Origin: Lyophyllum atratum
Taxonomy: Eukaryota; Basidiomycota; Agaricomycetes; Agaricales; Lyophyllaceae
DNA: 64,000 bases
Direction: 5' to 3'
Assembly (NCBI GenBank): GCA_014905825.1
Contig: JACGCN010000005.1
Span: forward strand, 1,426,001 to 1,490,000
Below the pieces are notes generated by a model. That model was not told where the DNA came from, searched no databases, and saw only the letters and a program-made list of their open reading frames with translations. The position numbers and the translations under genes are program-made. This document shows positions 42,600-53,157 of this stretch, piece by piece (position 1 is the first letter of the stretch; each line of letters opens with the position of its first letter).

Positions 42600-43451
42600 C
42601 TAACCTGAACCTGTACCAAAGTAAATCCTGCAAGGTGAATGCTGACGATCCTCGTTCCACCTGGCAGTGATAGCCTCTTGGGAGATACCAGCTTGCACCT
42701 GAGCGGTGACACTGCCAGCAAGGACAGCGCGGGCAGTCACTGGACTGCAGGCTGGAAAGAAGTTCTGGAGGCGATCTAGGAACCACCTGGAGGTGGGTAT
42801 TGTGCTATCATCGCGCAGCCACAATTCGATGTCGAGGGGAAAGAGGTTGTCGCGCGAAGATAGGTAATTTTTCAGCGACCGAAGAGGATCATTGACCAAA
42901 TTTGTATGAGGAAGTGAAAGCGTGTTTTCTGCGAAACATCGGGCGTGTTTGCCTGGAGGTAAGAGGAAAGAGTTATGGTCAAGATGGGAGGTGACGGTGC
43001 TGCGAAGGGCAATCTCTGGGCTGCCTATGGTGGGGAGGTTGTCCTCGTCGGCCGTCAATCGAGCTATGGACACTATGCCATAGAAGCTGATCAATAAAAT
43101 GACTAGGAAGAGCTTATCATCATGCGAGGTGCCGGAAAGCGCAGCACATATTTCGAGGACCTTTTCCTCTGTAATCCTTCTGACGTGGGCGGGAGGCTGT
43201 GGTTTCAGGGCAGCGGAAAGGGCCCGGCCGAGTTTGCAGTTCTCCCTGCAACCAGGGTAGGTGGGTTCAAGCTGGTGGCAGATAGAATAAAGGGCATTGC
43301 AGAGATACGATGTTGTCCGACTCTTGCACATTTCTGCAACGAAGCGGCTGATTGTGTCCTCGGTGGGTGCGAGTGAGATGTTATGGGCATTGCAGAAGTC
43401 CTCGTATACCTGGAACCTGGAGTTATGCGCGTGGGCCACGAGACTAGCCAT
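42600..43451 (-). CDS. tyrosine-recombinase-like protein (Crypton/DIRS-type), probably inactive
   Basis: Intact ORF of 283 residues from ATG 43451 (MASLVAHAHNSRFQVYEDFC). The N-terminal half resembles the SAM-like core-binding domain of fungal tyrosine recombinases (ISRFVAEMCKSRTTSYLCNA, then CRENCKLGRALSAALKP). The catalytic half has RRITEEKVLEICAALSG, LFLVILLISFYGIVSIARLT (where the first catalytic Arg is expected), FLLPPGKHARCF, and a C-terminal ARAVLAGSVTAQVQAGISQE, ARWNEDRQHSPCRIYFGTG. Active relatives have a G-H-S-x-R box before the ATALA helix and a W-S-S..Y end. Here the His and second Arg of that box are not seen, so catalysis is doubtful. Such genes belong to mobile elements and are abundant in Agaricomycetes. 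The upstream frame 43650-43444 on the same strand may be a missing 5' exon. Confidence 0.5.
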   Translation of the reverse strand: MASLVAHAHNSRFQVYEDFCNAHNISLAPTEDTISRFVAEMCKSRTTSYLCNALYSICHQLEPTYPGCRENCKLGRALSAALKPQPPAHVRRITEEKVLEICAALSGTSHDDKLFLVILLISFYGIVSIARLTADEDNLPTIGSPEIALRSTVTSHLDHNSFLLPPGKHARCFAENTLSLPHTNLVNDPLRSLKNYLSSRDNLFPLDIELWLRDDSTIPTSRWFLDRLQNFFPACSPVTARAVLAGSVTAQVQAGISQEAITARWNEDRQHSPCRIYFGTGSG

Positions 43452-45539
43452 GGGAGCTAGCAGCCAAAGGCGCGGTAGAGGTCATGAGTTGTGGGTGTAT
43501 GACCGTAGACTCAGGCTGATGCTCGGATGCGATGGATTTCTGAACGCAGGTTGGATCACTCGTCCCCGAGGAGAGCAGAGACATCGGCTGTTTCCATTTG
43601 AATTTTCGAATGTGTTTGCGGTCGACCCGGAGGTTGCCCGGAGGCGCCATATTTCAATTTGGTGCCGTCACATGACAATCGTTCGACATCATCCACCACA
43701 AATGCCACCACCAGTAACCTTGAGTACCGCACTTACTATCAACCCATCCACCCCATCGCAGACCTTTACTCTAAATGCCAAACTGCCTGGCCACAGAAAT
43801 GTTATGCCAGTTGAATTCCAAGGGCCGTTTATCATGTATCCTCTGGAGCCACTGCCCCCTAATAAACCGCATGAGCCCACTCCGGATATCCAAATCCTTA
43901 ATGCCAATACAAGGGAGAGCAGATGTCGCGGACCCAAAGACAAGTGCAGTGAGTGATCTGTGCCTAAGTTTTCAAATGGCTAACATCGGTTCTCGAAGAC
44001 AAAATCATAGCAGATGGGGAGCTTCGCTTGGGATTTCTGAAGGTCATCGGCAGAGTCGAAAACATGTGCGCCTCCATATCTGCATATCAGTAGTCTCCTC
44101 GTCATTTCTCTTTATAGTGAGTGGAGGCACCTCAAGTGTTTAACACCCGGTACTTTCGAGCATATCACAAAGGTTCATCCCAAACCCGACACGATTCCCG
44201 GTTTTTCCAAGCTTTCTCTGCGCAATCAGCAGTCGACTCGAAAACATTATCGTGAACTGTCGGACATGGCCAAGCAAATCAAAATTGCGCCGTGAGTTAT
44301 CTAGCAGTTCATTTACAATTCAGCGGCATCTCAAGGTCGATTGCGATGTACAGTTTTTTGCGGCGCAGTTCGCGCTTGAAGTCGCGCTAGTAAATACAGA
44401 GGCAGGGTTAATCCACCGTAACACTGAGTTATCATCTCAAGCGCGATATTTACGCCCATTAGATGGCTTTCCGCAATGTTTGAAAATGTCCCAAATTTCA
44501 GACGACGGCACCTTGCTGAAGTACGCATAATTAATTACCTAGTTCAATTCTGCATTGGTATGCTTGCTGGAAACCAAATCGCGAGTAAGGCACAAGACTG
44601 AAAGGGGTCATTAGTTCCGGGCTATCATGTAGGGATTTTAGCTTGTGCACAATGGTAAGAGGCTGCATCAGAAAGCCGAGCCGGCATCTATCATAGCGCG
44701 GCGCGGTCCTGCTGCGGATGACCGGGACGGGTTGGGTGGATCAGGGCAAAAAGAGCAGGAGGGAACGTATGGGAGAAGAAAACGCGCGTTTTGCGGTCAT
44801 AGGTCGCATTCTGATCTTGCGCAGAATTACAGCTAAAATTGAGGGCAAAAGGCGTCGAGCTCACCATTCGGGTCCGAGCGCTTGGCGAAGCGCTTTGTCC
44901 AGTTGTCGCGGTATTTGGTCAACTGCGCATCGTGATTCATGGTCGCGGAGCAGACGTCTATTTGCTGCGGAAGCGACTTCTGCCAGATAACAAAAGGCAC
45001 ATTGACGATACCTTGTCCAAACCACTCGGAGATGAAGGGTCGCTAAAGATCTCCCCAGCATCTGATTCCGGACTTCGAACATGCTGGGATGCGGAAATCC
45101 GGGCAGAAGAGTCTGTGATAGGAAGTTGAGGTGCGTCGCGTCTCGTTGAGCTGCCGATAAAGTATATAGTAAATATTCAGTAAGAAAGCAAAGAAGAAGC
45201 TGCGTACATCTCAGTAACGGAGGAGTATCGAGCCTTTTTCAAGGCCACGCGAGATATACGATAGAAACTCCTTCTCAGCGAGGACTCGATCAAGTTGCAA
45301 ATCCCGACGTTCTTGTTCCTCACTCTGGGCGGAGGCAATGGATGTTGGGGCTGGTAGCGTTGCTGACGGAGGTGCGGCATCACGAGATGGCGCGTGTTGA
45401 TTAGGCAGTGTTGGAGGTCGAACTGTATCACCAGGGATAGATACCATTCGGCGGTGGGCTGTGCCAAGACTTGACAGCCTCGCCAGACCACGAACCTGAT
45501 TATCAGCTGCGTTATCCCTCCCAGCAAAGGATGTTGCAG
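43452..45539. other. 2.1-kb region without a recognised gene
   Basis: Short open frames on both strands. The most protein-like are a plus-strand Pro-rich frame at 43673-43956 (containing PVEFQGPFIMYPLEPLPPN) and a minus-strand frame near 44870-45060 (NHDAQLTKYRDNWTKRFA). Neither could be linked to a family, and both look like further gene debris in this repeat-rich part. Confidence 0.35.
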
Positions 45540-47940
45540 GTGCTGAATGGGAATGCTAGATGGAAGCCGCGCGAGTATGACACCGTGGCGTAGCAAATGA
45601 AGTCATTTGCCGAATCTTTAAATTAGTCGCGAGGTATGGGTGAAGGAGGCAGCAGCATACCACAGTTATCATCCACTCTTTCGCATTGGCTCTGTCCTCA
45701 GAAGTCCAGTGTGCTTCGATCCACTTGAGTTTGACTTCAGGGTTGATCACTGCATGACGGTATATTAGTTTGTATGCATATCGAAAGAATCGAGCCTACA
45801 CATTGCGAGCGCATAGATACGACTTTTTCGTCCCAGCGATACGCACACCTGCAGCTTGTAAATGCCCACACCAATGTAATGAGCGAGAATCAGAATTTCT
45901 TTCCGGAGATTGAGCCACAGCCTGTGGTGGTCATTTCGCAAGCAGGTAGCGCCATCGACAACGCCGGTGTCTTCTCGGCAGATAGCAATTCCTGGGCGGC
46001 ATGTGGGATGCTTAGGATTGTTTGGATGTCGTGTAGGACCTGGTATTCCATCTTGCTGATCAGCAAGTGAACAAGATCAATCTGTGTTGGTAACTGAAGA
46101 AAACATGAAACAGCCTTGGACGAGGATGAGCTCAACAGGTGAGTAAAGCGAGATGAAAGACATACAGGACACAATTCCAACACCCGGCCACTCATCAGAT
46201 GAGTTGATGACCATCGAGTCTCGCAGTCCCGAAGAAATTGGGGAACACGCAGCTTCTACGATCCATCATTGTTACCATTTTCGATGACAGTTGTAAGGTC
46301 AGACCGTCGCTGGCCAGATTTACGGCATGCAGCAACGATGGTGCGTCCCTTGGCAATGGTATCAGCCATGAGAGCTTGGACATATTGCTCGTGGACTCAT
46401 CAGTGGACTGGGAGAAGAGCATCGATGGGCCTTCGACATCATTGCGCGTGGGGGGTGTCGGATTCTCTTTGAGTTCTTTGATAATCGTTTGTGTCGCTAT
46501 GTTGATGACGTGGGGAAAACAGCTATAATCATTGTTAGTCAAATCCGTCTCGCTTGAGAAGATACATCAGCCGACGCAAGGTGGTGTTGTGGTTGCCGGC
46601 ATTGTCGAGAGTGAATTGGCCAAGCTAGAGATCATAACAAATTAGAAAGAATTTACGCAGCATGGAAATGGACCTCACAAGATGCAATAGACCAGCCTCT
46701 TTCCAAATAGCGTAGATGATGTGTCCAAGATGGTCGCCGTCGTGTGCACCTTCGATGACGCGGAACTCGAGCAGGCAGGATTTCATCACCAAGTGACCAT
46801 TTTGATCGCGAGCCATATAATGGCTTGACATGGCCATAAATGACGTCAAATTGGTGTCACTCCAGATGTCGGCGGTAAAAGACACGCGCGCAATCACTTT
46901 CTAGCCGGGAATTTAGTTGGTGATGAGGATATGATGTTTGGATATGCAGGAACCAACCTTGTGCGCATCTTTGATGTCCTGGTGGACCTTAGTGTAGCTG
47001 GCCGCAATGAGCTGAATTAGCGCCGTGCGACGAGGAAAGTCAGAATTCGAGATGTCGTCCCGACCAGACACGAAAATTCAGCAACACCGACGACATTGAT
47101 TGACTATACAAGACAGTTTAATACACATAAAGTGACGAGAATGCTCAAACACAAACCTGGTCGCTGACTACCGCCCAACGGATCAATGGATTGAGCCAAC
47201 CTTCGAGCGTAAAAGGTTCAGCTGATGTTTGGTCAGCTGTGTCTATATCATCCGCATGCTTTAAACCATGTTGTTTGATGATCACGGTGTATATCGGAAG
47301 ATGGTGCCGATCTTCCTTGAGATGTGTACGGACCGTCCCAGTGACACCCGAGCAGTTTGCCCAAGTTTCCTATGTCCTATAGCAAACATATTAATTGTTA
47401 CACCTTGTCAAAGAGGACAAAGGGCTCTTACTGATGCAGCCGACATCTCAGCCTGGGTATTTCGTCGCATCCGGCTTTTTTGTCAAGAGCGGCTTCATCG
47501 TCATGAGATTTAGTTCAGCTGTTATCTGACCAAGATCCATTGCGCCAGCGGCAAGAGGCTCGAGGAAAATCAAATGTCGGTCGCAGGTTTCTTGTCAGTA
47601 GATCGTCGAGTGAGCTTCTCAGCATATCGATGGCCCTTGGGCTGCGTCGAAGACGTCGTCGGTTCAGGAGGTGAAGGTGAAGTGGTTGGTGTGATAGTAA
47701 GGACCGACACCACATGCAGATTTAGTGGGTGTGATTGGGACAGGTGTGGGCGCATTACTTGATGCATGCGGTTCCACTCGCTTTTTGGGGGGGGGGTTTG
47801 TGCTTGCAGATGGGTTCTTGCGCTTGCGAGAGTTCACCCGAGCAGGCTGGGCAGCCGCTGAATTGACGACAGAAGATGTCACCTCATTGAATGCGACAGG
47901 GAATGGCGGGGGCAATGAATGGCCACCGAATTTGTGAGCT
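45540..47940 (-). pseudogene. hAT-superfamily transposase relic
   Basis: Minus-strand fragments occur in the order of a basidiomycete hAT transposase. N-terminal low-complexity: SRKRKNPSASTNPPPKKR and PTPVPITPTKSACG. RNase-H-like core: RVSFTADIWSDTNLTSFMAM with the first catalytic Asp, SSHYMARDQNGHL, EFRVIEGAHDGDH. Then, after an intron, GQFTLDNAGNHNTTLRRLM with the second Asp, and CFPHVINIATQTIIKELKEN. Middle: MEYQVLHDIQTILSIPHAAQ and ALSMALPACEM. C-terminal dimerisation region: INPEVKLKWIEAHWTSED. Reading requires several frame changes, no ATG starts the N-terminal frame, and stops occur between blocks, so this is a decayed copy. Terminal inverted repeats could not be fixed by eye. Confidence 0.7.
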
Positions 47941-48331
47941 GTGAACAGAGTATTCTGACGTCTTAGCCGCAGTGAATTTTGTGTCGTTTTCCAACGTCAA
48001 GGCTGGATATATTGCTAACGAGTATGGAATACACATTTGCACTACAATAGCCGAGAAACCGTCAGCCGCTGCATTTGTTGCTAACAAAAGCGACCTTCAG
48101 TGAGAGGATCGAAGCAGAGCGTGACTAACCAGGAGAGATGAGCGGACATCACTAAGGACTTGACTGCATAAAGTTCGACGAGCAGGCCATTGCAAGGAGG
48201 AAAAAAGCGAGGAAGATATGTTTGGCAGGTGGGGAATTTACATGTTGACAAGTGACAGCCCGAACCAACAACATTGTGACACCGGACCGAACCGTTGCAA
48301 CGGGTTACAAGACCCGTTACCCGAAACATTG

Positions 48332-48739
48332 TCAACTCAAACTGATGGCAACACTAGGCCACGCGGAACATTCAAGCGAAACCTTCAGCCATACAAGACC
48401 ATGGCAGACGGCATCACAAGCAACTGAAACCAGTACGTACACATTGGTTGGTAGCTGCGCGCATAAGATCCTAGCAGCCAGTAACACAGCAACTGCAACA
48501 AGAAAGAAAAAAGAGAAAAACCTCCAGCCATACAATACCATGGCTGAGGGTGCAACAGACAACATGATGACAGAGCCCAAAATAGAATAAAAATAGCCAA
48601 GGTAGCACAAACAACTCCAGGGCCCCACCGCCATGTCAAAATGCAGGAATAACCTCCATCCAGTGCTCTCGACAAGCATGTTCACACCACTGGTGATAGC
48701 TATGAGCGAACTTCCCAAAAGAAAAATAGAGGTATCCAA
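48332..48739 (-). pseudogene. hydrophobic multi-pass membrane fragment
   Basis: Minus-strand frame of 135 codons from a non-ATG or internal start with at least three strongly hydrophobic stretches (PWSCLCYLGYFYSILGSVIM, RFFSFFFLVAVAVLLAARIL, VYVLVSVACDAVCHGLVW). Upstream at 49445-49700 on the same strand, duplicated exon-like units encode LVLDILVSFE. Together they may be remains of an Agaricomycete multi-pass membrane protein of the DUF6534 kind, but this is a weak guess; the hydrophobic character is what is seen. Confidence 0.25.
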
Positions 48740-48869
48740 CGAACCTGCTAGCCGATACCTTGGTCAACCAGCCGGGACTCGATACTGAATCGGACAATCA
48801 TCTCCTTGAATGATGTCCATTCAAAGACCATCAATGTGAGGGACACCTGCAGCGCTACGAGTCTTATTA

Positions 48870-49430
48870 AACATCGGCAAGCGACAGGGAATGCGGGGAC
48901 TTTCACGAACCTTATGTGGCATAAATGAGGCGGAGGGCGGTACAGGTTCTATTACAAACGTGGTTGATTTCGGACGGGGTCAGGAAAGAGGAGAAACCCA
49001 CATTGATGTTTTTCATACATATCGGAACCAATACCGTACCAGGTTGTGACACTACAAATCTCATTAGACGCTGGCAAGCAGCAGGGAATGCAAGTCTCCA
49101 CGAACCATATGTCGTATAAATGAGGCTGAGGACGGTAAACGCGATCTATTACAAACATGGTTGATTTGGGACGGGGTCAGGAAAGAGGAGAAACCCACGT
49201 TGATGCCTATCTTGATACATATCGAGACTCACACTACAAGTCTCATTAAACATCGACAAGCAGTAGAGAACGGAAGAATTTTGACGAACCTTATGTGTTG
49301 CATGAATGAGGCTGAGGACGGGATCTATGACAAACATGGTTAATTTGGGGCGGGGTCAGGAAAGAGGAGAAACACACATTGATGCTTATCTTGATACATA
49401 TCAAAACCAATACCATACCGCGTTCTGACA
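48870..49430. repeat. three direct repeats of about 180-197 bp
   Basis: The block GGACGGGGTCAGGAAAGAGG with its GAGAAAC extension starts at 48972, 49169 and 49349. Each copy is followed by CAC(A/G)TTGATG and a TTGATACATATC-type segment and preceded by TATGACAAACATGG or similar and CGAACC(T/A)TATG. Spacing is 197 and 180 bp. Divergence between copies is moderate, so this is an older duplication than the 105-bp array. Confidence 0.75.
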
Positions 49431-49445
49431 ATCGATAAGACGAAT

Positions 49446-49625
49446 GAATGTCTGAAACAGGCAAGGTGTTAGCATTACGTAGTAGAAGACCGAAGCAACG
49501 TCACTCACCTCAAAGGATACTAGGATGTCCAGAACGAATGTCTGAAACAGGCAAGCTGTCAGTATTAAATAGAGGACCGAAGCAACGTCACTCACCTCAA
49601 ATGATACTAGGATGTCCAGTACCAA
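49446..49625 (-). repeat. two 90-bp units that each contain one exon and one intron
   Basis: Starts at 49446 and 49536 (GAATGTCTGAAACAGGCAAG). On the minus strand each unit reads as an exon ACATTCGTTCTGGACATCCT (ending TTTGAG) followed by a GTGAGT donor and, about 50 nt later, a CTGTTTCAG acceptor. The unit therefore duplicates a complete exon-intron module. Confidence 0.6.
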
Positions 49626-49947
49626 CAACGTAGACATAGGCAATGGAAGTAAGAGAGGTGAGACACCTCAAACCACCTGGAATCTGACGATAGCGGGTGC
49701 AATGTAAGTCCAATGATCATGCCCAGAGGGCCGCCGATAAACAGCGACCCAAATATAGTGTCGTAACACTAGCTGAACTACACCGGGAGCAACCCTTGGC
49801 AGATTGTGGGGGTGGAAAGAAGGAAACGAAGAATTCAAACTCCGAATGACTGAAAGGTCTTATACTGGTTTATCTGGCCCGTGCACCGGGTCCCACGATC
49901 AGCTGGCACATGTTTACTGACTTCCTCATCGCGGTCAACTCTGCCTT

Positions 49948-50068
49948 AACCCATAGTCTTTGACTTCCACCGACTGCCAATACTATGGGTTATTACAGAT
50001 TGGGGCTTATAAGAGAGGTGACTATAGGGTAAGCTATATAAGTCGGTGGAAGCCAAAACCTATGGGTT
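49948..50068. repeat. 28-bp inverted repeat with 65-bp loop (hairpin or MITE relic)
   Basis: Left arm 49948-49975 (AACCCATAGTCTTTGACTTC...) is complementary to right arm 50041-50068 (AGTCGGTGGAAGCCAAAACC...) over 28 bp with three mismatches. CTATGGGTTAT, a piece of the arm end, also recurs near 49983 and 50090. No ORF inside. Confidence 0.7.
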
Positions 50069-51389
50069 ATAGCAGATTATGGGTTGTGCTATGGGTTATG
50101 ACACAGATTTGACTGTAGTAATAAGATGCTCATCCCTAGACCCTATAAGCTCAATGGCCGTGCTGTAGATATTTTCATGTGGGCGAAGGATGGTCCAAAG
50201 ACTGGGAGCCGCTTGAGTATCAAGAACTATGACTACAACATCTCGAGCTTGCCTACACACCCTCGTCATCACTATCTTCGGGCTTATCAACTTCAGTTCT
50301 CTCCCGCTTCGATCCTGGCCACTCCGCGGCCTTGATCTTTGTCTTTTCTGCTGTTTGCGCGTTTTGCGTGCTGGGAGAGACGAAGTCACTGTGCAAGTCG
50401 GTGGTGAGGAGCTGTTCTGCCGTGGGCATGCAGAAGTGGGACTGCGAGATCTCGTGGTAAGGCAGCTCGGATGAGGTGAGGATTGTGCAACGTGCGAGTA
50501 TTCAGGATTTACTTTGCGGCCTCTTCATGAACAGAAATTTCTCTGGCGCGCCAGATGCAGTCCTTTCTTGCTCATAAGTTGTCGTTCACCCGAAGCCGTA
50601 CATTTCGCTAGAAACTCGATCAGAACGGTCAAGGATGGGTCACTGTCCACCGCGAAAATCTGACCTTCGGCGGGAAAGCCGAAACTATGGCTTCATCATG
50701 TCGGCGTGCCGGAACAGGCATTTCGAACTTGTGACGTGCTCCGGAAATGCGAAATATGCCCGATATGACAAGTGCGAGGCCACCCGTGATGGCCTGTACA
50801 ATCTCAATAATACACCCTATGACTGCGACGCTATCCTGAAATCATGCATGTCAATGAGTGATAGAGTGAAACAATTTAATTGACTCACTGGGTCAACAAG
50901 CGGCGACTGAAGAGTGCTCTCCTGGCTTGCATTCATCTTCAGTTTGAGCTGCTGCCACTTCAGGTCCGATGGGGAAGGAAGAAGCAGCTTCTTTGCCTGC
51001 GTTCGGTGGATCGCTCAAAGCCCTTTCCAAGCGGTGAGTGAGTCGCGTCCGGATGCGAATCATCATGATCGGTACCAGCACCTGTTCCATTTCTTGATGT
51101 CTGGCTGGCACGCGTCTCTGCATCGGCTTCCATCATATTGCGCTTCACGCTGCCGCTCCCTGGAACATGACCTCCTAAGATAGGAAACGGTTGGTCAAAA
51201 ATTAAAGGTAGAGACAATGCAGTAGCCATCTGCAGTCATACCAAAGCCAGCTGCAGTCGCATCCCCAGCATCGCCAGCTGCGCAGCAGCAACGGCCATAT
51301 CCAACGTCGTCGTGAGTCCGCAGCATCAGGCGGCGCAGGGACAGCGGCCGTCAGCGCAAGCATATGTGACGACGCTGCCGAGGACTCGC
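50069..51389. other. region with no intact gene
   Basis: A short minus-strand hydrophobic frame near 50850-50750 (SVAVIGCIIEIVQAITGG...) resembles tiny fungal membrane proteins but has no start codon. The minus-strand frame 50960-51229 may be the degraded C-terminal region of the neighbouring E3-ligase pseudogene. No RING cysteines are present. Confidence 0.35.
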
Positions 51390-52599
51390 GTGAGTCCAAA
51401 GATCTCGTGTATGTGACTCTGAGATTTCTGCGGGCTTCCAAGCTGTCATCCTCCTTCTGTCACCCGTCTATATTTAGCACATGCAGAGATGTGAGCTTAA
51501 CATAGCCTCCCGTTTCACAACCTGTTCGACCCATTGCCTGGTGTCCTCCGCTTCGCCCTCCGTCGGTACCAAGGCGGACGATGTGCAAGTAGGTCACTTG
51601 TTCGTTGGGTAAGGCCAGCTCCGCGCACTGGTCGTCTAGAGCTGCAAGGCGAAATGTCACTCGGACACCATCGGTTGTATCATGTCTGCCTTTGTCGTCC
51701 GTGGCTGGGGCGGGTTCGGGTGTCGACAACGGCGAGGGCAGGGCCTGACACACCACCTTGGGAACGCTTTCGGTAATGGAGGTGGGTGAACCCGCGTCGT
51801 GGATTTCGGGTGGCTGGACTGGTGGTGGTGTTGGTGTCAGTGGGGGTGGCAGATACGTCACCTGCCGAGGAGGCCTCGGCAATTGCGGGAATAGGTGGAG
51901 AGGGAGTTGCAGAGTGGTCGACAGGGATGTGCTCGATCCGCCAGCTCCAGGAATGCTCCCTCTTCTAGCTTTAGGAGTTTACCGAAGCCGCCTTCAACGA
52001 CCGTTTCGAAGAATAAGTGCTTCGACAGGCCATAGCTGGAAGCTGTCACAGGGGCGTCGGGGTGTTCCTTGGGCAGCAAGACGTGGATGTAGATACCGCA
52101 CTTTGGTGCATCACAGTCGTATTCGAACTCAAGGCGGTGGTGATGGTGGACATCCGAGGTACCGAAGGACGTAAATTCCTCTGATGTGAGCGGGGAGAGT
52201 CGTACTGCCGGGCGTCTGAGATTTACAAGGGCTTTGAGTGTCGTCGCGGGTTGGGATGTCTAAGTAGTAGCTAGTGACATATAATTGGCGGGGATCAGTC
52301 ATAGGGGGCAACAAAAACGCACATCTCACATCTTTACTCTTCTCTACACAGCTTGTAACAATATCAGGTGTAAGTTCACCGGTTAAGACCTTCTTCTCCA
52401 AGGCTGCAGTCCATGCAGGCCCGCTGGTGACCAGGCCGATGTTGGGGCCAAACAATGAGTCGTGTCTCTTCTTGTCCCGTCTGTCAGCATTGGAATTACC
52501 GTTGTGCATGGGGCTGCAGAGCGTGAGAGGCTGGTACTGTATCTGGTCTGGCGACGAACGGGCGCTGCTGGATGGACCTTGTGCGATTTCAAATTGCAT
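51390..52599 (-). pseudogene. MGRN1/RNF157-like E3 ubiquitin ligase pseudogene, RING lost
   Basis: From ATG 52599: MQFEIAQGPSSSARSS, SLFGPNIGLVTSGPAWTAAL, KVLTGELTPDIV, an intron, then TSQPATTLKALVNLRRPAVR, LEFEYDCDAPKCGIYIHVLL, LFFETVVEGGFGKLLKLEEG and AFLELADR. This is the beta-rich substrate-side region of mahogunin-type RING ligases. After that the homology goes on but jumps frame: (1) to HSATPSPPIPAIAEASS and VSGPALAVVDTRTRPS, (2) to DGVRVTFRLAALDDQCAELA and NEQVTYLHIVRL, (3) to EGEAEDTRQWVEQVVKREA, (4) to SHIHEIFGLTR near 51400. The RING finger expected next is not found on either side. At least three frameshifts plus loss of the catalytic RING make this a pseudogene. Its first 280 codons are well preserved, so decay is recent. 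Confidence 0.65.
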
Positions 52600-53157
52600 A
52601 GTGATGTTGATCTAGGGAGCATAGGTTATGGGGTGGACAAGAGTGGAAAAAATTGCGTACACCAGGAGGCGAAGCTCATGCTGGCTGGACGGTGGTGGGG
52701 GGGAGCAAGGAGGGGTGAGTGAGAAAGATGGTTATCCGCTGTCCTGGAAGTCCTCAGCAGCTTGTTGATGAGGATCGTGGGCGGCCCCTCAGAAAACCTG
52801 GGTTTCTTGCTTTCCCAACGACTGTCTGATTTATTATGATTTCGGCAACAGAAAAAGTCTTGGAAGCTATTTCGCGAGATCCCTGAGTGGATAGACCAAT
52901 AATCAGATTCACGCGGAGTGGCACCTTCACTCATCATCCAGGAGTTGGGGGACATGCGGGGACAAGAAAACCAACGAAGGGGCTGAGAGTCAATGTATGG
53001 TGATGCATCTTGGTCAAGTGATCATGTGATAACATCTTAACATCACATCCGACAAGGCACTACTCTGAGTACTCATCATCGTTTCTGTGAAGTCGGTTAC
53101 ACTATTGTATGTATACAGTCAGATCACTGGTTAACGGAAATAGACGACGTTCTGTAA

